DNA from: Ephemerocybe angulata
Lineage: Eukaryota; Basidiomycota; Agaricomycetes; Agaricales; Psathyrellaceae
DNA: 17,731 bases
Reading direction: 5' to 3'
Assembly (NCBI GenBank): GCA_013368325.1
Contig: JAACJK010000264.1
Span: 1-17,731 of the forward strand
Position numbers and translations under genes: made by a program. Below the pieces are notes generated by a model. It had not been told where the DNA came from. It saw nothing but the letters and a program-made list of their open reading frames with translations, and made no database searches. Numbering within the stretch: position 1 is the stretch's first letter; each line of letters starts with the position of its first letter. Of the stretch, positions 10,052-17,731 are shown in pieces.

Positions 10052-10706
10052 CTACCTACGTTTCTTCTTCCCTGTTCCCTTGTCATTTCTTGTGGCCTCG
10101 CCTTTTTGAAGCCACCCATATCAATAGCTTGATTAGCCACTGTGGATATGAGCCTCCACCTATCCGACCCTAGTTTTACTCCTCCATACCAACGCGATAC
10201 GACAACGACCATATTCTCGCATCCAGATAGTTCGAGTAGCCTTGCCAATCGATCTCCACTTCCACTTTCCCCTCCGTCGTGCTGGCCTAGGATGGGTTGC
10301 AATGTTGCCGGGTCGACAGTGCGGTATGCATACATACAATGAGTCGCGCGTTTTAACGCTGGCAGTGATTTAAGGTGGTTGAGGAAGGTTGGGAAGGATT
10401 TGAGATCTGGTAACTTCGTAGCATGTGCTAGGAAGATGGATTTCTTCTCTGATATTCTGTCAGAAGCGGATATGGGGTAGTACCAGTCCTTCCCGTTATC
10501 TAACATTAGTGTTAGAAAGGGCAGGTGGTAGATGGTGTTTTATTCGCACCTGCTTGGGCTTTTCCGGTATCGGAACTTGACATGCAACGTTTCAGCACAT
10601 CACTGCTACCACCACTGTCGATGCTAGTGCTCTTGTGACGAAGCACTGCAAAGGCTTTTCCCTGTGACCTTCTCGGATAGAAGAGGGGGCGAATATGGAG
10701 CACCAT
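10052..10706 (-). CDS. IMPACT/YigZ-family protein (UPF0029 domain), short form without RWD domain
   Basis: Exon 1 (10706-10550) is followed by a 50-nt intron (10500-10549) and exon 2. The family core is clear: DRISEKKSIFLAHAT, then ATHCMYAYR, GQHDGGESGSGDRLARLLEL and the signature VVVVSRWYGGVKLGSDRWRLI. Family members such as yeast Yih1 and mammalian IMPACT bind Gcn1 and restrain Gcn2 signalling, but they do so with an N-terminal RWD domain that is absent here, so that role cannot be assumed. The first ~28 residues are basic with no acidic residue and could be a targeting sequence. In the T5 run at 10103-10107 (plus strand), one missing base would give a Lys/Arg-rich tail ending GKKKRR and a stop at 10052. 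Without it the frame runs to 9964 and overlaps the neighbouring gene. The corrected length is about 201 residues. Confidence 0.87.
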
Positions 10707-11245
10707 AGCTGGCTATTGTTCGATGAGTTTGAACTATCCAGCGGGTCGATGAGGCGACTTCTCCGAGAACGTCGTGTTTTGCCCCGTTTGTCTACTTCGC
10801 ATCTAGCGGGGTTTGGTCAAGGACATATGATAGAAGCAGAGTAGGTAGGTATGTATATGACAGAAGGAGTGACGAGCACGTTGGTCGATGGTCAAGGACG
10901 AAACTGGCAAGGCGAAGCGATTGATGTGATCTCCCGGCAACAGCATTGGGCAATGTGCGTTATGGGCCTTGTGGCTCTTGTTTCTATTCAATGATGACTG
11001 ACTCCCATCGCTGCCAGTAGACCATGCGAGCCCTTGAGGTTCTCCAGCTGTTTGCCGTATGGGTCCGTGAACTCAGGATGAAGTGCCGGTCTCAGCCCGG
11101 GGCTATATCATTCCCCCAGACTCGTATCCCTACAATCCGGTCAAGCACCTTCTTCCAGCGCCTACTCCTTACCCTACCAGCAGATTCACCTTTGTACGAT
11201 GCGTGCGTGCTCAATGCGCCCCCTATCGATGTACCTTTGGTTGAC
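10707..11245. promoter_or_regulatory. Intergenic region between divergent IMPACT and GNPDA genes
   Basis: This 539-bp stretch should hold the promoters of both genes. An open frame from 11024 runs in phase into GNPDA, but its residues do not look like a GNPDA N-terminus, so I treat it as leader. No TATA box, CCAAT box or repeat stood out. Confidence 0.5.
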
Positions 11246-12724
11246 ATGATCGTACCAGGTCTTACCATCCGCCATGATCCCACCGAGGTGGGCGAGTACA
11301 TCGGCCAGTACATTGCCAAGCGGTCAGTGTGATGTTTCCCTCCATTCTCATAGCATAGGCTTCTCATCTGGTGCCAACTAGTATAAACGATTTCGCTCCT
11401 ACAGCTGAGCGTCCATTCGTTCTTGGGCTCCCCACAGGATCTTCACCCATCCCAACCTACCAGACCATCATCCGCCTAGTCAAGGAGGGAAAGCTATCGT
11501 ATGTGGTGAGATTCCCCTCTTTTCCACGAAGGATCTCATCTGGAACTAAATTCTAGGTTCAAGAACGTCGTCACCTTCAACATGGACGAGTACGTGGGGT
11601 TACCCCAGGACCACCCTGAATCATACCATAGCTTCATGTTCCGTGAACTCTTTTCTCAAAGTGGGTGCGTCTTGAGCTCCACTGGTCTTTATCTGACTTC
11701 TGTTGGCTCCCCGATTTTTGAAGTCGATATACAGCCAGAGAACGTCCATATCCTAGATGGCAATGCGCCAGACCTAGTCGCTGAGTGCAACGACTACGAA
11801 GCGCGGATCAAGTCCTACGGAGGCATCGAACTATTCCTCGGAGGAATCGGTGAGGATGGCCACATCGCATTCAATGTAAGCTTCTCTACCCTCTTGTACC
11901 GGCATTACCATTAATATTGTGTTTCAAAGGAACCTGGTGTGTAACGGCGTCCTCCAGCCCCCGCTCCTCCATTGACCTGGAATACGGCTAGGTTCCTCGC
12001 TACAATCGCGAACAAGGATCAAGACGCTCGCATACGACACCATTCTCGCCAATGCCCGTTTTTTCAACAACGACATCTCTGCCGTTCCTCGCATGGCTTT
12101 GACTGTCGGTGTCCAGACCGTTCTGGAAAGTAAGGAAGTCGTTATCGTCGTGACTGGCCAACGCAGGCATTGGCGTTGAGCAAGGCGATTGAGGAGGGCT
12201 CAACCATCTGGTAAGTGTTGCGTTTATTTATATTGGGTTCCACGAGTAATAACGACATGCAACCCAGTGGACGTTGTCGGCTCTGCAGACCCATCCCTGG
12301 GCTTTGATCGTGGCTGACGAGGACGCGACCCTAGGTAAGCAAATGACAGAGATACCGCATGGTATTGAGTTTAATCCCCTTTTCTGCAGAGCTTCGAGTA
12401 AAGACAGTGAAATACTTCAAGTCCATTGAAAAGGTTCAGGAGGAAGTTGAGATGAACAAACCGAAGGGCCTTGGGAAGGCTGAGAGTGGTGTCGCTGCTG
12501 AAGCAGCCAGCCGCTGGTATTGCAGCGTAGATCCTTCTATGAAGATTTCTGTACAACTATATATACACGAGAGAACTGTTTGTTTTATCTACTGGGAGCT
12601 AACTGAGCTTGTCTCCCTGGACAAAGGCTCGGCAAATGGTCCTCCGGCCCGTACGCAGCCGCCCAATGATGCCTCTCAGAAGAGGCGCTCTCAGCGCTTG
12701 ATCAGGCTTGCCCATGGCCTCTGA
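11246..12724 (+). CDS. NAG1: Glucosamine-6-phosphate deaminase (GNPDA/NagB family)
   Basis: The cytosolic enzyme converts glucosamine-6-phosphate to fructose-6-phosphate plus ammonia, the last step of GlcNAc catabolism. Seen motifs are [14 protein letters not shown] (phosphate loop), [11 protein letters not shown] (catalytic Asp), [12 protein letters not shown] then EPGSS (catalytic His and Glu) and [14 protein letters not shown]. Exons are 11246-11322, 11382-11498, 11557-11660, 11724-11875, 11930-11936, 11992-12210, 12268-12334 and 12390 to the stop. Exon 5 is only 7 nt. Exon 6 needs two single-base corrections, near 12164 (before [11 protein letters not shown]) and 12196-12201 (before NHLWTLSALQ). 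With both, the phase at every splice is consistent. The frame runs to 12724, about 70-90 residues beyond the usual end, so another indel near 12450-12490 may hide the true stop. The start at 11246 gives [12 protein letters not shown], which fits the family. Confidence 0.94.
11930..11936 (+). other. 7-nt microexon of GNPDA
   Basis: The bases GAACCTG lie between an acceptor (tttcaaag, ending 11929) and a donor (gtgtgtaac, from 11937). They join phase 0 on the left to phase 1 on the right and restore FN-EPG-SSL. The Glu encoded here corresponds to the catalytic Glu of the NagB FNEP motif. Confidence 0.85.
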
Positions 12725-12970
12725 CTGGAAATTCCAAATACTGACCACCACATACTCAACCCCCAACCCTTCAGTCTCAGCACTTTTTACCTCTCATTTC
12801 GGTCCCAAAATCCGCGGATGGCCGTCGCGAAGGTCTTTCAGAGAAGCGCTTCGCGTCATATGGTTCATTCTCACCTTCGACTTCTTCCAATGCTTTCACA
12901 CTGCCCGGTATAGCGATGAGTACTTGAGTGGTATGAACACTTAATTACCCGGGCTTCTTTACTGGCCTTC

Positions 12971-15311
12971 ATGACCATGGGGTCGCGCTGGAATCGTTTT
13001 GTGACTATCCTCGCTCTGGTGTGGGCGCTCATAGCTGCCTCTTTTGCGTCAGGGAAGGTCCTGGAGAACTTTCAGGTCACCCAGCCGCCTATCGTGCCCA
13101 AAGACGCTAAACAATGTACTATCAAGATATTGCAGTGAGCAATTGCCTGTCTCGTTTTGAGAAAACCGAACTGAAGCGCTCTCGTCGTAGACGTGACTTT
13201 GCGTTCTCTTACGGGCTGTAAGTTGGCGAGCGACTTGAAAATGCGATAACATAGCTCACTCAAGCGTCCGACCCTAGCGCCGAGGTGGTTGAATATACGT
13301 GAGATCTTCCCTGGCCGCCCCCACCAGTGTCGACTAACATTTCTGTGTTACAGCCCCCCTTTGGACTGTGGAGAACCAGGATCGTGGGCAGCGATAACGC
13401 TCAACTTTACCGTCACGTCCAACGGAACCCAATATGATCGCCTTGGGCATTTTACCTTCCAGAACGTCGAGAGTAAGTCAATTGCATCTTTCCTTGCCGC
13501 TTTATTGGACCAAGATAAACCTAACACGTTGGCAGTCTGGCGAACCTCCACTCCAGAACCTACAAGGGGCGATGGTATCATCTGGACATACATCAAAGAC
13601 GTGACAAGGTACACTCCCCTCTTCGCGAAGGATGGGACCTTCATCTTGCAGCTCGATAACCTCATTCAGACGGGGCTCGATGGTGTCTATGCCAGTGAGC
13701 GGGATAGTGATTCTAGGCCCCCTCTTCGAGCACATTGCTGAATGGCGCGTTCACACAGCTGTATTGCATGCTACTTTCTATGCTTCTTCGGAGGAGAACC
13801 CACCCGCGAAGACGTCGGATTTAATTGTCCCGCTGTCCACCTTCAAGAACGATACAGGGAACCATGCCTCTGTTCCGCCTGGATTCTCGGTATCGTCCTC
13901 GACCTCTAGTGGGGTGTACCATAGCTAACGCAATTTTCAGCTCAATGTAACCTTGCCCCAGAACACAGTTCAAATATTTGCGGAGCTGTATGCTTCCGGT
14001 AACTCACAAGAAGAATTCTGGGTAAGATATACGCTACGATGCGTCGTGTCCAAAAGACTAACTTAACTCTTCCCCGAGTACTTCAATGTAGCAAACAAAT
14101 ACATCGACGAGCTGCCTCCCGACACGACTTACGGCCAAGGGCCCTTCCGCGAAGTCCGCCTCCTCGTCGACGGCATAGTAGCAGGCACCGTCTTTCCCTA
14201 CATCACCATCTTCACGGGAGGCTTCGTCCCAGCCGTCTGGCGCCCCATCTCCTCGTACGGAGCGCTCGACCTTCCGACTTATTTCCTCGACCTCACGCCC
14301 TTCGCGCCTATATTTGCTGATGGCAAACCGCATCTGATCACGCTCGACGTTGTCTCTGCAGAGGACGACCATGCCGTGTTGCAGAATTGGTATCTCTCGG
14401 GCCTGCTGCAGGTCTTTACAGATGCGTCTGGGCTCCCGACAACGGGGACACTGAGGCAGGCGGTGGAGCCGTACGCGCAGATAGAGACGTTGGGAGAGGT
14501 GGCTGAGAATGGAAACGTTGTGGTGACGGTGTCGGCGGCTAGGAAGCTGAGCATTGAGGCAACCGTTGTTAGTGGGAGTGGAGAGGTGAATGAGGTGTCT
14601 TGGTCACAGGTACTTGAGTATAAGAATACTCAGTATTATCTTAATGGTGCGCTAGAGCAGGTGTGTTATTTCTTGTTGCTCTCCCTAGCGATAGTTATAT
14701 CTGACCTTTTCCAGAGTATTGGCCAGAGTGCGAGGGGCTTTGTTATCTCCAAGCACAATGGGGTGACGGTCCTGGAGGACAATTTCAGTTATCCCATCGT
14801 AATCAACTACACCATACTCAGCGACGACGGGAGACAGTGTAAGTGACTCGCTTCCTACAAAGGTCTTTTGGATCAGAGTCTAGTTCTGACTCTGATTCCT
14901 ACAGGGAAGACCGATTTTGACCACTCGTACGACCGCGACCTCCTCCCTCAGCCTATCCAAATCCGCTCCTCGATCAAGACCCAACAAATAGCCAGTAAAT
15001 ATCACCACATCCCCTTTCTTAGCTCTAGTCCTCACCACTCACCCACTCCATCTTCTCCAGGCGGCTACTACACCATCGCCTCAACAGGCAACTTCGGAAA
15101 CGGCACCAACAACAATACCTTCGCCTACTCTGACGCAGATGGAAATACGTACAGCCGACGAGTCAACGCGGCGTACAATGTCATCACACTCGATGAGATT
15201 GAGGGTACTTTGGCGGAACCTACGGTTTCGAGCTTGGGTGTTGAGCAGGCGCCGTTGGGTACAGAGGAGAGCTTTGGTTCCGTAGTTCGTGTTCCCGGGC
15301 CTGCGAAGTGA
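12971..15311 (+). CDS. Secreted peptide-N4-(N-acetyl-beta-glucosaminyl)asparagine amidase A (PNGase A-like)
   Basis: PNGase A-type enzymes release N-glycans from glycopeptides in the secretory or extracellular compartment. Eleven exons rebuild an unbroken 582-residue protein: 12971-13134, 13191-13217, 13278-13298, 13354-13472, 13536-13694, 13759-13889, 13941-14021, 14079-14660, 14715-14838, 14905-14994 and 15061-15311. Their total length is a multiple of three without correction. The N-terminus has a signal peptide (FVTILALVWALIAASFASG). Family-type segments include VVEYTPPLDCGEPGSWAAI, RYTPLFAKDGTFILQLDN, GPFREVRLLVDG, FPYITIFTGGFVPAVWRPIS and LTPFAPIFADGKPHLITLDV. Exons 2 and 3 are very small (27 and 21 nt). 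NFT, NGT, NVT and NDT sites suggest N-glycosylation. A second ATG at 12977 is an equally possible start. It follows GNPDA on the same strand. This is the best-preserved gene in the window. Confidence 0.93.
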
Positions 15312-15344
15312 GGAACCAAACATGGGTCGTCCTATGGCTGAAGA

Positions 15345-15350
15345 AATAAA
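15345..15350 (+). promoter_or_regulatory. AATAAA polyadenylation-like signal
   Basis: The hexamer AATAAA lies 34 bp after the PNGase A stop codon, at a plausible distance for its mRNA 3' end. Fungal polyadenylation signals are loose, so this is suggestive only. Confidence 0.45.
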
Positions 15351-15461
15351 TATGATGCTTTCTCTTGGAGATGAGGCGCCACTTGTGATCAGTGACTTGA
15401 GGCTTTCGACTCTCGACTCTCGAGCGAAAGAAAAAAGCCCCTCCAAGTGGCAGGAATACAC

Positions 15462-15466
15462 AAAAA
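15462..15466 (-). terminator. RNA polymerase III terminator of the tRNA-Gln gene
   Basis: On the minus strand a T5 run lies 13 nt after the tRNA 3' end, preceded by TTTC. T4 or longer runs end Pol III transcription. Confidence 0.75.
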
Positions 15467-15478
15467 GAAACGCTATTA

Positions 15479-15557
15479 GGTACTACCAGGGTTCGAACCT
15501 GGGTTATGGGAATATGATAGTCAAAATCCCAAGTGATAACCACTACACTATAGTACC
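15479..15557 (-). tRNA. tRNA-Gln (anticodon UUG) with an 8-nt intron
   Basis: Read on the minus strand, GGTACTA pairs with TAGTACC as a 7-bp acceptor. The D arm is GTGTAGTGGTTATCAC and the T arm is CCAGG-TTCGAAC-CCTGG. The anticodon stem TGGGA/TCCCA is closed around TTTTGA, then CTATCATA, then T. Placing the 8-nt insert CTATCATA (15513-15520) as the intron after position 37 leaves a 7-nt loop with anticodon TTG at 15522-15524. The A box (TAGTGTAGTGG) and B box (GGTTCGAAC) are present. The gene lies 78 bp past the TFIIIA stop on the same strand. CCA is not encoded, as usual in eukaryotes. Confidence 0.95.
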
Positions 15558-15635
15558 ACGAGGAAACTTGGCGAGCGAGCCTACCACATCGTGCCAAGCG
15601 GGGAGTGTTCCTCCCTCCAAGCCATACTGCAGCCA

Positions 15636-17316
15636 TCAAGCTTTTGTCGCCCTCCCGTCCATCCACGCCTGGAGCCTCTCCTTCGTCACGTCCACCTCGT
15701 GCACAGCCTGCAGGTGTCGGCGAAGATCGTAAAGCCGCGAAAAGGCGTAGTCGCACTTCCTTCGTTTGGGTGATGAACCTCCCGACGAAGCCCCATTTTC
15801 GTTCAGACCCTCGAGGTCGGGGAATGGACACGAAAAGGCGGCCGCCCGGTCAAGCTTGGCTTTGCTCTGATCGGCATATGCCTTGCCTGTGATTAAGTCG
15901 ATCTGTTGGGCAAAGTCCTCTTCCTCTTCATCATCGGACGATTCAGACGCCTCCCTGTCTTTGCCGGAATGCTCAGACTCATCGCGTCCATCCGAAGGAA
16001 CAGAGTGTATCTTGGCCGTGTGTCTCTGGAGGAGATGTTTGTAACCGAATGCCTTGTGCAATCGGAGCAAACGAAGTCGCGCTTGCCCATGTGTGTTACG
16101 TTTTGGTGCGTGGTCAGGGCTTTTTTCTGAAGAATGGGTAGATAGGTATGAGTTTGTAGTTATAGTGGTTCTGAGATATACACACTGATTTGAAGCCTTT
16201 ATCGCAATCATCAAATTCACACTTCCAATCCCGCCCTAGGTCTCCTCCACGTCTCGGCTTCTTCGCGGGCCTGTCGTCTGTATCCTCCAAGGGCAGGGTG
16301 TCCCGGAGTTCTTGCTCGACATCGCGCTGGTCGTGCAACTTTTGGTGGGATCTCAGGCCCTTGTGCGATGCGAACACGCGGCCGTTGCATGACGGGTGAT
16401 TGCAGGAGGGAGGATGTGCGGTGCGGATGTGGTGTTGAAGCGCAGTCCAGGTCGGGAAATATTTGGGCTCGTCCCCGGATTGCACGAGGCAGGTGCCTTG
16501 GACGCATGTGTATCGTTTCGCTGATAGCAAAGCGTTAGTTCACGCCAGAGTTGAGAGAGAGGAGGGACGCACTATTGTGGGTCTTTTTGTGCGTTTTGAG
16601 ATGCTGGTTGGTATCGAAGGACTTTGCGCATCCTTCGTGGTCGCAGCGGTACGGTTTTGTCCCTGGTGGTGCGTGAGCATCGCAGATATGGGCTCGTAGA
16701 TGGTTGTGTTTCGAAAATGCTTCATCGCAACCTTCCTCCGTGCACTATCTAGAGTTAGCACGGCGAGCAAGAAGGAGGAGAAAACCCACGGCAAAAGGTT
16801 TGGCACCCTTGTGCCAGTCCTGGTGAACCTTGAGGTGTTGGGACGTCCAGAACCTCTTCTGACAATCTTTATACTCGCAGGCCAAGGGTCTAGAAGACTC
16901 TGGTTGGTGACTTCTGACGTGCGCTTGGAGATGTGTTTCCCGAAGATAAGTCTTCTGGCAGGTCTCGCAGACGAACGGTCTCTGGAACTCAGAGATCAGC
17001 CGACGGATCCTGAGGCGATTCTAAAAGGTAGCACCTCTCCGGTATGGGCCCTTTCGTGTTCCTCCAATCGAGACGGTTTGGTATAAGCTTTATCGCATCC
17101 AGGGTGTGTGCACTGGTATCGCCGTTTCGTATTGGCCACGAGTTTCCCGTTTATGAGAACTGGTCGAGAGGAAGTGCTCGGTTTTGGGGGCTCAAAGTCC
17201 GATTGTTCCGAGTAGGATGGCTCTGAGCCCGAGGCCAGGTGTATAACGCCGACATGGCTCTTCGATCTTGCTCGTTTTCCGAGGACGGTGGTCGTGAGGG
17301 TGAGCGAGGACTCCAT
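15636..17316 (-). CDS. PZF1: Transcription factor IIIA (ten C2H2 zinc fingers)
   Basis: TFIIIA binds the internal control region of 5S rRNA genes and recruits TFIIIC for Pol III. Exons on the minus strand are 17316-17035, 16981-16790, 16744-16573, 16520-16196 plus its 3' end to 16186, and 16126-15636, giving about 490 residues. Finger 1 is YQCTHPGCDKAYTKPSRLEE with HERAH. Fingers 2-9 follow: FVCETCQKTY, LACEYKDCQKRF, CTEEGCDEAF, YRCDHEGCAKSF, YTCVQGTC (long), CNHPSCNGRVF, WKCEFDDCDKGF and FVCSDC. After an acidic spacer (SSDDEEEEDFAQQ), an unusual tenth finger ends CDYAFSRLYDLRRHLQAVH, its second Cys displaced by an insert of about 20 residues. Finger 9 is split by a frame change at 16052-16055 (ACAAGG), which fits one missing A. 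The start at 17316 (MESSLTLT) is preferred; the frame opens 51 codons further up at 17469. Confidence 0.93.
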
Positions 17317-17519
17317 GATGACTTTTGGCAGTTGCCGAGGCTTGAAGAATTTTGGATCACCGCTCTGATTGGTCCTGTTTGGATTGCCGCCGATATGTCC
17401 GTTTGTCCCGCTCGTACCCTTCCAGGACGCTCCGGGAACTTCTGCGTCTCTTATTTTGTACATACGCATCCAACCTATTTCTCAGAAACATTTGGCTTCC
17501 CGTAGACCGCGATTAACGA

Positions 17520-17640
17520 CAATTAGACGCGTTGATGGGAAACGCGACGCGACGCGTCAATGAGCTTAGTCAGCCGGGCGCGTTGTTGGTTTGTTGGGGC
17601 GGAGTGAACGTTGAACGGGGACGTGGTTTGTTGCCGACCA
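17520..17640. promoter_or_regulatory. Divergent promoter with two ACGCGT (MCB-like) motifs
   Basis: ACGCGT occurs at 17527-17532 and 17552-17557, and the second is followed by CA, which fits the MluI cell-cycle box ACGCGTNA bound by MBF-type factors. They lie between TFIIIA (minus) and the putative gene at the right edge (plus). A CGACGCGACGCG run joins them. Function is inferred from motif only. Confidence 0.35.
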
Positions 17641-17731
17641 TGACCGCCCGCGCTACCCCTGCGCATCCTCTACACAATCAACGGCTCACCCCAATACATC
17701 CTCGCAAAGTCCTATACGCCATACCCCGTCG
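17640..17731 (+). CDS. 5' end of a divergent gene, cut by the window edge
   Basis: An ATG at 17640 opens a frame to the window end. A more protein-like reading begins about 20 bp later in another frame (LRILYTINGSPQYILAKSYT, continuing to the edge), but that frame has no ATG, only a TGA, upstream. Either a base is wrong between the two or a short intron is involved. The family is not recognised. Confidence 0.35.
   Translation, partial: MTARATPAHPLHNQRLTPIHPRKVLYAIPR

Noticed and set aside
11024..11245. In-frame N-terminal extension of GNPDA
   Set aside because: The residues do not resemble GNPDA and the family normally starts just before the IRHDP-like segment, so the Met at 11246 was chosen.
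12725..12970. Small frame at 12708-12944 as a gene between GNPDA and PNGase A
   Set aside because: It has no recognisable domain, overlaps the GNPDA 3' end and fits better as 3' and 5' untranslated or promoter sequence.
14058..14554. Long opposite-strand frames across PNGase A exon 8 and a +1 frame at 14039-14320
   Set aside because: They are shadows of a clearly coding exon, low in complexity (Arg/His/Pro rich) and without family features.
12971..17316. Functional cluster of GNPDA, PNGase A, tRNA and TFIIIA
   Set aside because: These are unrelated housekeeping functions on mixed strands; only adjacency is seen, so a biosynthetic or defence cluster is not supported.

Overview
The window looks like nuclear DNA of a filamentous basidiomycete, most likely an Agaricomycete. 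Introns are short (about 41-70 nt) with GTRNGY-type donors, CTAAC/CTGAC-like branch points and YAG acceptors. Genes are dense on both strands and are fungal in type. One is a KDZ-type transposase with the cysteine clusters typical of mushroom genomes. No prokaryotic features, CRISPR array or phage genes were seen.

Layout. Positions 1-1936 hold one or two poorly resolved minus-strand genes: a Pro-rich protein with four convincing short introns, then an acidic coiled-coil reading frame. Positions 2081-7570 are a mobile/repetitive block: three head-to-tail 90-bp repeats, a multi-exon KDZ-family transposase (2417-5793), then a satellite-like array with a 158-bp period (about 5838-7570). The block abuts a steryl-ester-hydrolase/lipase-like gene (minus, 8528 to about 7879) that stops before its nucleophile elbow. 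From 8652 on the window is mostly housekeeping: an unknown single-pass membrane protein (+), an IMPACT-family protein (-) converging on it, glucosamine-6-phosphate deaminase (+), a secreted PNGase A-like amidase (+), a tRNA-Gln(UUG) with a small intron (-), transcription factor IIIA with ten C2H2 fingers (-), and the start of a divergent gene at the right edge (+).

The genes do not form an obvious pathway. GNPDA (GlcNAc catabolism) and PNGase A (N-glycan release) are neighbours on one strand and both touch amino-sugar/N-glycan turnover. TFIIIA and a Pol III-transcribed tRNA gene also lie side by side. I read both as probable coincidence.

A recurring feature is single-base frameshifts, mostly in short homopolymers. 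They occur even in genes that should be essential (TFIIIA, GNPDA), and at nearly every site the reading frame behaves as if exactly one base is missing. This points to uncorrected deletion errors in the assembly rather than decay of every gene. I found no clear evidence of a new biological system. The most useful leads are the repeat-flanked KDZ element, the 158-bp satellite beside the truncated lipase, and a 7-nt microexon that carries the catalytic glutamate of GNPDA.
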